A DNA stretch of 64,000 nucleotides, from NCBI GenBank assembly GCA_017651185.1, contig JAGCDJ010000025.1, positions 267,986 through 331,985 of the forward strand, in the 5' to 3' direction. Below are positions 43,164-52,700 of this stretch, in pieces. A program made the translations under genes and the position numbers. The stretch comes from Bacteroidales bacterium (GTDB taxonomy: Bacteria; Bacteroidota; Bacteroidia; Bacteroidales; ML635J-15). A model generated the notes under the pieces. The model ran no database searches, was not told the origin of the DNA, and worked only from the letters and a program-made list of their open reading frames with translations. Every line of letters starts with the position of its first letter. Within the stretch, counting starts at the first letter, position 1.

Positions 43164-46100
43164 CTAGTTTTCTATTACAACGCGTTCGGTCCAAGTCTTG
43201 TTTCCATAAATTACTCTTACGAAGTAAACTCCTGCAGGAAGATTGTAGTCGAATAAAATTTCAGAATTGCTATCTGCATTAACCTCACGAGTTTCAATAA
43301 TAGAACCGCTTGCATTTGCAATCTGGCAGGTTACATCTCCTTCAATCGATTCCATCGACAAGGTGAACATACCGTTGTTCGGATTCGGGTAAACTGCGAT
43401 TGAACCTGCTTCAAGCATATCGGCAGCATTCAAACGAGTGAATGTTACGCTGAATGTCATGTCGGACATTACAGGTTCAAATGTGTAAGTGAAACCTGAC
43501 AACTGTTCTTCGGTAAGTTCCACCTCGTTGCCATCAATTGAGAGAACATCAATTTGGTAGTTTTCGTCAGGAGTGATTACAAATGCAGGTGTTGAACCTT
43601 CTTCCGCATTAACCCAGGTTATTTCTTCACCATTGTAGGTAACGGTTCCGTGTTCGCCAGCATTAACAGTGATTGTATATTGCATTCGTACAAATGTAAC
43701 AGTCATAATCATATTAGCAGTAACAGCGTCGAATGTGTAAACATTTTCATCATCAACTTCTCCGTCAAATACAACATCAGCACCTTCTTCGGCTTCGCCA
43801 ATTGTAATACCTGCAATCATGTAACCTTCCGCAGGAATGATTGTGAATTCCGGAGTTGCTCCTTCTGCCACTGTAACTGTTTCATAATCTTCAAGTTCGT
43901 TGCCTTCGTATGTTACGGTACCATTTCCTTCAATGTGAACCAGAATTGTGTAGGTATTGATTGTGAAGTTTGCAACCAAGGTTCTGTCGGCTGTTGCTGT
44001 GAACGTGTATTCTGCATCGGTAGAAACAACTGCGTCGTTCTCTGTCCAGTTTGCAAAGGTGTAACCATCGCTTGCGGTTGCATTAAGTGTTACCGTGGTG
44101 TTTTCCTCGTACGGACCAGCACCAGTTATAGTTCCGCCTTCGGTTGGGTTAGCTGTTGCTGTTATTATGTACGTCACAACTCCGTCCTGTGCGAAAGTAG
44201 CAACAAAATTTTCATCGGCGACAACTGTATATTGCCTTTGTGCGTCTGTAACGCCGTCGTTCCATGCTACGAAATGGTTGCCTTCTGTTGCTGTTGCAGT
44301 CATAACGAGCACTGTTCCATAGTCGTAGATGCCGTCAGTTGTTTCACCTTCAATTGTAACATTTCCTTTTGCTGGGTCGTTAGCGGTTGCTGTAACATGG
44401 TATCTGTTGATGCTGAAATTAGCAACAAGAGTTCTGTCGGTAGTTGCGGTAAACGAGTAGTTTGCTTCGGCAGAAACCTCTGAACCGTTTTCAATCCAGT
44501 TTACAAAGTGGTAACCTTCATTTGCAGTTGCTGTTAGAGTTGCAGTCTGACCGTAGTCGTATTCGCCTGCGCCGCTTACTGTTCCACCGTTTGAAGGATT
44601 AGCGGTTGCAGAGATGTTGTACGACTCGATGCTGAAGTTTGCAACAAGATTTCTGTCGGCGGTTGCGGTGAACGAAATGCTGGTTTCGGTCGAAACGACA
44701 GCACCGTTTTCGGTCCAGTTTACAAAGTCGTATCCAGTGTTTTCAGTTGCTGTAAGGGTTACATTTTGTCCGTGAGTGTATTCGCCAGCACCGTTGATTG
44801 TTCCGCCTGCGGTTGGGTTTGCAGTAACTGAAATTGTATAGGTGGCAATTGCGAAGTTTGCAACCAATGTTCTGCTTGCTGATGCTGAGAACGAATATTC
44901 AGCGTTTGTAGAAACTTCCGAACCGTTTTCTGTCCAATTAACAAAATTGTAACCTTCGTTTGCTGTAGCAGTAAGTGTTACTTGCTGACCGTATTGGAAA
45001 GTTCCTGCTCCAGCAACCGAACCGCCAGCGGTAGGATTTGCAGTAGCAGTTATTTCATATTCTTCGGCTTCGAAGTGAGCAACTAAAGTTCTGTTGCCGT
45101 CAATTGCAAATTGGTAAGTAGTGTTGGTTGATACTACGTTGGCATCTTCGTCTGTCCAGTTTACAAATGCGAAACCTGGGTTTGCATTTGCTGTCAACGA
45201 AACATTGCTTCCGTATGTATAAGGACTTTGGTTGCCGCCGATAGTTCCGCTGTTTGCGGGGTCAACCGTTGCCGTGACATTGTAGGTTCTCTGTGTGAAG
45301 TTTGCAACAAGAGTACGGTTTGCTGTCGCTGTAAATGTGTAGGTTGCATTTGTTGAAACAACAGAGCCGTTTTCTGTCCAGTTGGTAAAGTTATAGCCGG
45401 TTGCTGGGGTTGCCACAAGGTTTACACCCTCGCCCAATGTGTAGGTTCCTGCGCCGGTTACGGTGCCTCCGTTTGTCGGCTGTGCGCTTGCCGAAATTGT
45501 AAAGGTCGGAGTTTCACGGGCTACGGTTATGCAGGTGGTGTTGTTTGACAGGTCGGGGTCAAATCCTGAATAAGTGATTTGCAAGCAAACGTCGAAAGTT
45601 CCAGTCAAAACCATTTGATTCAATGTTTCGGCAGTAATTGTATATGAGTGTGATGAACCATACAACCATGCAAAGTAACCTTCGTCGAGTGATACATTTA
45701 TTGTGGATTCCTGTACCGTCTCGGAGCCAACCTTTATTGCCATCGAAGCGGTTCCAGATGTTGTTTCAGGTCCGCCGTTATAAATAACAGGATATATTAC
45801 AATGTTGTCAGTTGCTCCAATTGATATGTTTGTTTCTGCATCATAATGTGGCGAAACACCATCGTCCAAAAGCCATGCTTCCAAATCCGAAGATTCTACA
45901 TACGGGGTGTCTCCATCGGATACATAGTATGACAAAGCATATTCGATAGAATAATATTGTAACGTTGTATAGCTATCATCGGTATAATATGCAACATTGT
46001 TGTATCTTAATTGGTCTGTACCGTTGTTAGATTGGGTGGAAAGATAATTTCCCGATGCTGCAGAAATAGATGCACTTGTAGAATAACTAGCAACTGGATC

Positions 46101-48884
46101 GCCAGCTTCATTATAATAGGCAAGGAACAATGTATTTCCGTTTGCAACTACAGCAATCCAGAAATTTACGCCTTCGCGTATCGTATATGGTGTGTTAAGT
46201 TCAACAATATGTGTCTTTGAATAATCTGTCGAAGCAAAACTTTCTGCAGTATAATCCTGTGTATATGCCACCGTACCCAAACAAGGGTCAATCGATGTTG
46301 TATATCCATTGCTGGTTAAACTAGCATCCAAACTGCTGTTTTCGTATATCTTGATTGTAAAACTTGTGTTGGTATAGTCGGTATAACTTGATGTGCGACC
46401 ACCGTTATAGGTGTCGAATTTTACTTTCAGAATCTTGTTTCCTGCTGCAAAGTTTCCATAATTTTCAGGTCTGATAATAATCTGATAACCATTTGTAAAT
46501 GCACTATAACTATCAGAACTTGTATTTCCATACCATCTGTTGACTTCTGCAAGCGAACCATCGGGCTGGGTTACGGTTATAACCTTGGTTTCGGAACCTT
46601 GTGTTACGGTTATTGTTGCTGTTCTGTCCGAACCGCTTATGTTTTCGGCAGCAGTTGCAGTTACTGTTGTAGTTGCTCCGTTGCCATTTCCAGATGCGGG
46701 AGAAAGTGTCAGCCAGCTTTCGCTCGAATATGCTGTCCATCCTGCCGAAACATTGTTGTTTGCCTTTACTATAAAGTTCAAGTTTCCACCATTCGAAGTG
46801 AAGTTAAGAGTTTCGGGAGTTACCTTGAGCAATGCGGGGTCCTCGGTGCAGAATGTAAGTGTAAAGTCGATGCTGTACATTTGCAGTTCTGTGTGAGTAC
46901 CGTCTGTATAGTATGCAGTACCATTGGTATTAAGATATGCGGTACCATTATATGTGTCGGTATACAGGTATTTGCCGTCAAATGCTTCTGCGCTTCCTTC
47001 GTATGCGTCAGCCGACAAGGGGTTTCCGTATTCATTTAGCTTTGTCCTTAAAATTGACTGTCCGTTTGCAATTACTGCAATCCAGAAATTTCTAGCTTCA
47101 TCAATAGTATAAGGGGTATTGAGGATTATTTCCTGTTCGCCGAAAACGGTCTGTGTGTAGTTCTGTGAGTACACTTGTGTACCCATTGCACCAGCAATAT
47201 TTGATGTGTATCCGCTGCTGAGCGATTCGGTGCTTCCGCCCTCGTATATCTTTATGGTATAGCTGTTGTTGGTGTAATTTGTATAGTTTGAAGTTGCTGC
47301 ACCATCGTAGGTTGTAAATTTAACCTTTGTAATTTGGTGGCCCGATGTGTAATATCCAAAACCCTCGCCACATATTATAACCATGTCGCCAGATTCAAGA
47401 GTAAAGTAGTCGTCGTAGTTGTCGGTTCCGAAGCAACCCGGGTCGTTGGCGATTCCGCTTGGCTGTACAACGGTAACCGAAGTTGTTGCGCTTCCCTGTG
47501 TTATTGTTATTGTTGCTGTGCGTTCAACTGCAGTATTGTTGCGACTTGCTGTAGCAGTTACGGTAGTGTTGGAACCGCTGCCATTACCTGTCGATGGAGT
47601 GATGGTCAACCATGTCTCACTTGAAGTTGCCGACCATGATTGGCTTGAAGCTGTGCTAGAGCGAACCATGAAAGTCTTGCTTCCGCCAAGTCCGGAGAAT
47701 GTAAGAGCGTTTGGAATGGCAAAAAGTCCAGCGTTAGGTTCAATGCCGAATATTGCCGACTGGCTTTCGTTGTAGGTTCCGTTGCCGCTACCGATACCGC
47801 CTGTACCAGGTTCCAAGCTGTTGATGGCATAGAAACCGTCGCAGTAGCCGCCCCAGCCCCAGTTGAAGTGGAACTGGTTGTTATTGTTGTATCCGTCGCA
47901 AATGAAGCAGTGTCCGCCACCTTCGCCTCTACCTGTGTAAATTACTGGTCTGCCGGCGTCAAGGTCGGCAGTCAGCATGTTTTTCCATTCGGTGTCGGAG
48001 TAGTTGCTTCTGTAGCGACCTACGAGTGTATTCTTGTAGAGGAAGTAGTTCTTCATTGCATATTCTGCAGTTCCATTGCTTGGACCGACAGTCACGGCAC
48101 CGCTACCGCCTGTGCTGCTTACGCCGTACGACATTTGTACTGCCACGCCGCAATGATACATCAGCGTTGCAACAGCGTTTTTCTGTGCCTGTGTAGCCGA
48201 ATTGCTATATGTATTCAGCATATTGTTCCAGTCGTAGGTTGTTTGACCGAAGTTCGCTGTCTGTTCGGCATATCCGTCTGGAGTGTATGTTACACTACCA
48301 TTGCCCTGTGTAGGATAGTTCCAGTATTTCATTATCTGTGCCATTGCTGTGGCTACACAACCAGTTACTGTGCGCTCACCTTCGCCAGTGTCGTAGGGGC
48401 AAAGGTTGTTGTATGGAGAACCCTGGTTCCATCTTGTTTGTACAAGTGCGTTTACTGCTCTGCTGCGCCTTATAGAAACTGGTTCGCCGTTTCTCAACTT
48501 GTTCCAGTCAACAGCGATTTCATTCGATGCCGACACGCCGTTGCTTTTGCCCAAACTAATGTCATGTTCGTATCCCTGAAGCCATTCGTACATGTTTACA
48601 GGAATGTTGTTGGGGTCGAAGGTTCCTGCATCCGAATAACCAAGTATTGGAGTTGCAATGTCATCAGCCGAGACTATTACGAAGCCGCCGTCGGTGTTGA
48701 AGATGTAGAAGTTTGTAAATTCCGTCTGCGATGTTACGTCGCTTAATGCAGCACGTGTCGATACCCCTAGGTTCTGTGTCATGAACGACCTTGCCACGGT
48801 TTGGGCAGTCTCGACATCAACATGCTTTGCAAATATCGGTAGTGTGAACAGTACCAATAATGCTAACAATGATAACCTTTTCAT
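43164..48884 (-). CDS. C10 (streptopain-like) cysteine protease with BACON, InlB-like repeats and T9SS sorting domain
   Basis: 1906 residues. Signal peptide (MKRLSLLALLVLFTLPIFA), a SpeB-type inhibitory pro-domain (FVIVSADDIATPILGYSD), then the C10 peptidase with Cys176 (RTVTGCVATAMAQIMKYW), His325 (GGGHCFICDGY) and the WGWGG loop (342-346). Next come a BACON domain, a jelly-roll-like block, a second BACON and a second such block (each with GYTS and YYTD motifs), an Ig/CARDB-like region near 1000-1120, at least seven InlB B-like repeats (NFVNWTENGSEVSTNAEYSF type), two divergent ones, and a T9SS type A domain (YPNPNNGMFTL ... ERVVIEN). It should be a large surface protease/adhesin related to the SpeB and Porphyromonas periodontain families. 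Confidence 0.93.
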   Translation of the reverse strand: MKRLSLLALLVLFTLPIFAKHVDVETAQTVARSFMTQNLGVSTRAALSDVTSQTEFTNFYIFNTDGGFVIVSADDIATPILGYSDAGTFDPNNIPVNMYEWLQGYEHDISLGKSNGVSASNEIAVDWNKLRNGEPVSIRRSRAVNALVQTRWNQGSPYNNLCPYDTGEGERTVTGCVATAMAQIMKYWNYPTQGNGSVTYTPDGYAEQTANFGQTTYDWNNMLNTYSNSATQAQKNAVATLMYHCGVAVQMSYGVSSTGGSGAVTVGPSNGTAEYAMKNYFLYKNTLVGRYRSNYSDTEWKNMLTADLDAGRPVIYTGRGEGGGHCFICDGYNNNNQFHFNWGWGGYCDGFYAINSLEPGTGGIGSGNGTYNESQSAIFGIEPNAGLFAIPNALTFSGLGGSKTFMVRSSTASSQSWSATSSETWLTITPSTGNGSGSNTTVTATASRNNTAVERTATITITQGSATTSVTVVQPSGIANDPGCFGTDNYDDYFTLESGDMVIICGEGFGYYTSGHQITKVKFTTYDGAATSNYTNYTNNSYTIKIYEGGSTESLSSGYTSNIAGAMGTQVYSQNYTQTVFGEQEIILNTPYTIDEARNFWIAVIANGQSILRTKLNEYGNPLSADAYEGSAEAFDGKYLYTDTYNGTAYLNTNGTAYYTDGTHTELQMYSIDFTLTFCTEDPALLKVTPETLNFTSNGGNLNFIVKANNNVSAGWTAYSSESWLTLSPASGNGNGATTTVTATAAENISGSDRTATITVTQGSETKVITVTQPDGSLAEVNRWYGNTSSDSYSAFTNGYQIIIRPENYGNFAAGNKILKVKFDTYNGGRTSSYTDYTNTSFTIKIYENSSLDASLTSNGYTTSIDPCLGTVAYTQDYTAESFASTDYSKTHIVELNTPYTIREGVNFWIAVVANGNTLFLAYYNEAGDPVASYSTSASISAASGNYLSTQSNNGTDQLRYNNVAYYTDDSYTTLQYYSIEYALSYYVSDGDTPYVESSDLEAWLLDDGVSPHYDAETNISIGATDNIVIYPVIYNGGPETTSGTASMAIKVGSETVQESTINVSLDEGYFAWLYGSSHSYTITAETLNQMVLTGTFDVCLQITYSGFDPDLSNNTTCITVARETPTFTISASAQPTNGGTVTGAGTYTLGEGVNLVATPATGYNFTNWTENGSVVSTNATYTFTATANRTLVANFTQRTYNVTATVDPANSGTIGGNQSPYTYGSNVSLTANANPGFAFVNWTDEDANVVSTNTTYQFAIDGNRTLVAHFEAEEYEITATANPTAGGSVAGAGTFQYGQQVTLTATANEGYNFVNWTENGSEVSTNAEYSFSASASRTLVANFAIATYTISVTANPTAGGTINGAGEYTHGQNVTLTATENTGYDFVNWTENGAVVSTETSISFTATADRNLVANFSIESYNISATANPSNGGTVSGAGEYDYGQTATLTATANEGYHFVNWIENGSEVSAEANYSFTATTDRTLVANFSINRYHVTATANDPAKGNVTIEGETTDGIYDYGTVLVMTATATEGNHFVAWNDGVTDAQRQYTVVADENFVATFAQDGVVTYIITATANPTEGGTITGAGPYEENTTVTLNATASDGYTFANWTENDAVVSTDAEYTFTATADRTLVANFTINTYTILVHIEGNGTVTYEGNELEDYETVTVAEGATPEFTIIPAEGYMIAGITIGEAEEGADVVFDGEVDDENVYTFDAVTANMIMTVTFVRMQYTITVNAGEHGTVTYNGEEITWVNAEEGSTPAFVITPDENYQIDVLSIDGNEVELTEEQLSGFTYTFEPVMSDMTFSVTFTRLNAADMLEAGSIAVYPNPNNGMFTLSMESIEGDVTCQIANASGSIIETREVNADSNSEILFDYNLPAGVYFVRVIYGNKTWTERVVIEN
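43950..45510 (-). repeat. Tandem DNA repeats encoding InlB B-like domains
   Basis: Seven coding units of about 210-225 bases with the recurring protein pattern ATANPTAGGTVxGAG, TLTATANEGYNFVNWTENG, TFTATADRTLVANF. Units 1, 3, 4, 5 and 7 are closely alike; 2 and 6 are more diverged. Such arrays expand and contract by recombination. Confidence 0.85.
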
Positions 48885-48905
48885 TTGTTATTCTCTTTTT
48901 ATCAA

Positions 48906-48963
48906 GGACTTCAAAATAATTATTCTGCCAACGACGGTGAAGTCCATTGCCGATGGCTGGCAG
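48906..48963 (-). promoter_or_regulatory. Leader RNA element of the C10 protease: inverted repeat with possible pseudoknot
   Basis: Minus-strand order: CTGCCAGCCATCGG (48950-48963), CAAT, GGACTTCA (48938-48945), CCGTCGTTGGCAG (48925-48937), an A/T-only 11-base stretch, TGAAGTCC (48906-48913), then 21 bases to the ATG. The first and third segments pair over about 12 positions with one mismatch and one bulge. GGACTTCA and TGAAGTCC are the same as in the S8 protease leader, while the stem sequences are unrelated but still pair, as expected for a conserved RNA fold. Confidence 0.65.
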
Positions 48964-48977
48964 GCAAAATGATGTGA

Positions 48978-48985
48978 CAAAGGTA
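48978..48985 (-). promoter_or_regulatory. Likely -7 promoter element of the C10 protease
   Basis: TACCTTTG on the minus strand, 93 bases before the start codon. No clear -33 element was seen. Confidence 0.5.
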
Positions 48986-49187
48986 ATGAAATTTACGATT
49001 TAGGATTTATGAAATGCGATTTTTTTGATGAATGGGGTTCCCGCGGTGCTCGAACGAGGGAATTGACCACGAAAACCACTAACCTTTAGCTCGGCGTAGC
49101 CAATAGCACGAATGACACGAACCTCCCCGTCCTTCGGGATTTGCATTCCCGAAGGCAAGAGTATAAGGATATTTTATCCGCTAAACA
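48986..49187. other. Intergenic repeat debris between the C10 protease and the AT-rich island
   Basis: No gene recognised. It has a hairpin with arms CCTTCGGGA (49131-49139) and TCCCGAAGG (49147-49155), and AACCTTTAGCTCG near 49081, which recurs inverted as CGAGCTAAAGGTT near 54139, on the other side of the subtilase gene. Confidence 0.5.
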
Positions 49188-49217
49188 TTGCACAATAGAA
49201 AATAATCCGTATATTTG
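49188..49217 (+). promoter_or_regulatory. Promoter of the lipoprotein-subtilase pair
   Basis: TTG at 49188-49190, a 19-base spacer and TATATTTG at 49210-49217, 31 bases before the lipoprotein ATG. Confidence 0.7.
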
Positions 49218-49248
49218 TGACAATTATATTAAAACGAAAGGAAAGATT

Positions 49249-49722
49249 ATGAAAAAGAATATTTTTATATCACTACTCGTTGTAGCAATGGGAGTGATGG
49301 CATTGGGAGGATGCGAAAAAAATAACTCTTGTGAGTTCTGTAAAGAATATAGTTATTACAAACCTGGTGGACGTTTCTTAGAATTGGCTCCGGAAATATT
49401 CCAATATGACTCTTTGTCTCAAACTCTAAGTATAGATCAAGAAGAAAATAGGAAAAATAGAGAATTGGAACTTGCTCTTGTTCCACCAAACAGAATTCCG
49501 CAAGAATTAATGTATTCACAATCAAAAACAGGTTATTTTATTGTATGTGCTAAATTAAAAATAGTAGGACAAAAAGGCAAACCAGATGCATATGGAAATT
49601 ACAAAAAACGTGATAGGATAAAATGCTACAATAACATAAGACCTGTTAACTATATCAGCAGTAACGGGCATTTATATAATAATGATAGTGTATATTATAA
49701 GGGAGGATTTAAATATGAATAA
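49249..49722 (+). CDS. Small lipoprotein coupled to the downstream subtilase
   Basis: 157 residues from the ATG at 49249, just after AAAGGAAAG. A lipoprotein signal peptide is followed by the lipobox ALGGC (Cys24) and a short Asn/Ser linker with CEFCKEY. No family recognised. The reading frame overlaps the start of the subtilase gene by 8 bases, and a strong Shine-Dalgarno sequence GGGAGGA lies inside its end. The tight coupling and the shared AT-rich base composition suggest the two arrived together; a role as inhibitor, immunity or maturation factor of the protease is only a guess. Confidence 0.7.
   Translation: MKKNIFISLLVVAMGVMALGGCEKNNSCEFCKEYSYYKPGGRFLELAPEIFQYDSLSQTLSIDQEENRKNRELELALVPPNRIPQELMYSQSKTGYFIVCAKLKIVGQKGKPDAYGNYKKRDRIKCYNNIRPVNYISSNGHLYNNDSVYYKGGFKYE
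49701..49707 (+). promoter_or_regulatory. Shine-Dalgarno sequence of the subtilase gene
   Basis: GGGAGGA ends 7 bases before the ATG at 49715. Strong Shine-Dalgarno sites are rare before Bacteroidota genes and among the other genes here, and this one decides the start over the upstream in-frame codon at 49682. Confidence 0.6.
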
Positions 49723-52700
49723 AAAAGTGGCTATAATTATTGCTCTGATTTTGAGTATGACAGGAGTCTATTCTCAAAACTATTTTTATAGTGGAGGACA
49801 GCAAAGATATTATACTGATGACAACAAGTCTATTATTGTTGTAGTAAAAGATACTACACATTATGATGGCATAGTAAATAATATTCAAAACCGACTCAAC
49901 ATATCATTAGATTCAATTATGTTTGGAGAGGAAGGGAATAGTATTATGGTTAATAGCCCAATTTTTGGAACATTGTCGTTTGCTAAGATAATAGACACAA
50001 TATCTGTTGTCAATCAAGATATAGAAATGATATCATATTCTAAGAGTATGGTAGAGACAGGTAAAAGAATATGGTTTACAGGTGAAGTTTTTGTTAAAAT
50101 AGCTAAAAATTTTACGATTCAAAACATCTTTAGTACAATAAGTTCCTATAATATTGACACAATAATAAATGAATACGATAATTGGTATTCTATTAAATGT
50201 CAGTCAGAATCCGATGTTATACAAATGGCAAATTCATTATATTTAAGTCCATACGTAGAATATTCATATCCCAATTTTTATTCGATAACAAAAACATGCA
50301 CGACAGATCCATTATATCCCTTACAATTTTATCTTAAAAGTACAGGGCAAATGATTTCTGAACCATGCTCTGGAAATGAAGATGGTTGTACTCCTGATAT
50401 TGATATAAATGTTGAACCAGCTTGGAATATAACTACTGGAAATGGGAATGTGAAAGTAGCAGTAATAGACGATGGTGTTGAAGATCACGAAGACTTGAAA
50501 GATGCAAACAATGTAAGTAGAGTACTAGATGGATATACACCATCATGTCTATTTGGATGCAATGGACATCCTTTGCTTTCTGGAATGCATGGGCAATGTT
50601 GTGCGGGAATAATTGCAGCATCCCACAATAATATTGGAATAGCAGGAGTTGCTCCTAATTCTAAAATAGTCCCTATAAGAATAATGAAACCCAAATATTT
50701 ATTTAGCGAAAAAAATATTGCAAAAGCTATTAATAAAGCATGGGACGATTTAGGTTGCGATATATTGTCAAATTCATGGGATAAAGAAGTATATGGAGAT
50801 GGTATAATAAATGCAATTGAAAATGCTATTACATACGGACGTAATGGGAAGGGATGTATAATTGTAGCTTCATCTGGAAATTGGGAAACGAGTATTTATT
50901 ATAGGGATTCTAATGGCATTATATACTTTCCATATATACAAAATGCGACAATAATAGTTGGTGCGATTACCAAATGGGGATATGCACCATATTATTCTAG
51001 ACGAGGAGATAAACTTTCTGTTGTTGCACCATCTAGTTCTTACCTATATTATAACTATGACCCATACCATTCTGGAAATATAAGAACCATAGATAGGGAA
51101 GGAATTAGAGGATATGATAATAACCAGAATGGTAATTACTGGGATTGTTTTAGTGGTACTTCTGTTTCTTGTTCTTTAGTGTCAGGAATAGCATCTTTAA
51201 TGCTATCTGTAAATCCAAATCTTCACTATAATGAAGTTGTTGAAATAATTGAGACCACAAGTAGAAAGATTCATGATATTAATAACCCTAATGGATATTA
51301 TAGTTATACAATATCATCTGACCATCCGCATGGTGCATGGAACAATGAAGTCGGTTATGGTCTTGTAAATGCCCATGCAGCAGTAATGGAAGCTTATTTC
51401 AATGAATATACGATAAACGGAAACACATCGGTACAATCCTGCTCGGAACCTCAATATTCACTTAGCAACACAAATGTTCCCAATGGAACATCATTCTATT
51501 GGGAAACAAGCGACAACTTGGAGATTATATCAGCGCAAGGTGCACCAAACATAACGGTTCGTCCTATTGGATATGGTACAGGCTGGGTAAGGGTGAATCT
51601 TATACACGAGAATGATACAGTTAAGAAGATAAAGAACATTATGGTGACATCCGGCTACTCTACATACTACAACAACTATACAACAACAACCGGTCCAATG
51701 ACAATAAATTCAAATGTGTCCATTGCAGGAGATTTTACTATATGCGACGGAAGTACGGTAACCATATCCTCAACTGCATATTGCTCTCCAACTGCTAGGA
51801 TTATCATTCGTCCTGGCGGCAAACTCATAGTTAATGGTGGAACTCTAACAAATCTTTGCCCCGGCAAGATGTGGGACGGCATCTATGTCGTAGGCAACAA
51901 GACCCAGCGGCAGTTGGCACAATATCAGGGTACGCTCGAGGTAAAGAACAATTCGGTGATAGAGAACGCCAAGTGTGCAATACACAACTGGGACGGCAGC
52001 GACAGCAACACATCGGGTGGAATAGTGAAGGTGACAACCGGCTCGGTGCTTAGGAACAACGGCGTTGCCGCCCATTTCAAGGAGTACACAAACACAGATG
52101 TCACGGGTGCGCAGACTAACGACGAAAGCACATTCAGCAGGAGCAGCTTTGTAATAGACGGCTACAACCTTCTGTCCGACAACAATCTTACTTTTGAGAA
52201 TTTTATCAGAATGCAGGGCACAAAGGGAATATCAATTTCGGGATGCAATATGCGCGATGCGCGTACCTCACCCGATGCGAACACCAAAGGCATATACGCC
52301 GAGGGTGCGGGATTTACTGTGACATCGTACTGCAACGGAGCATACAATTCTTCAATCTGCGCCTGCACGGGGACAGAGACTCCGACAAAGTTCAGCAGGC
52401 TTGGGAACGGAGTCAACGCGGTAAACGGAGGCACGAACTACACGTTCAAGGTTGAAAAGAGTGTCTTCGACACCTGCTACCGCGCCATATATGTTAACGC
52501 CGTGAACAACTACCATGTCACGCAGAACGACTTCGACATGAACACCTACCCAACATTCCCAACAAACACATCGTCCTCCGGCCTTAACAGCAATTTCAGC
52601 AGCGGGTTCAAGGTCGAGGCCAACAATTTCTACGCTAACTACGCCACGCATCCGTCAATATTGTTCGACCGCGGAATATACATGAGCAGGTCGGGAAGCG

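Noticed and set aside
43650..44483. Plus-strand ORF of 277 codons, rich in Cys
   Set aside because: It is the antisense of the InlB-like repeat array and only reflects the repeated codons.
43950..45510. Regular repeats considered as a CRISPR array
   Set aside because: Units are 210-225 bases, coding and in frame; there are no short repeat/spacer units and no cas genes.
47868..48746. Plus-strand ORF of 292 codons
   Set aside because: It lies opposite the C10 peptidase domain, whose catalytic motifs are intact on the minus strand.
49141..49248. Longer lipoprotein start at 49141
   Set aside because: It would start upstream of the TTG-19-TATATTTG promoter; the ATG at 49249 gives a normal lipoprotein signal peptide.
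49682..49714. Longer start of the subtilase at 49682
   Set aside because: The strong Shine-Dalgarno GGGAGGA and the signal peptide support the ATG at 49715.
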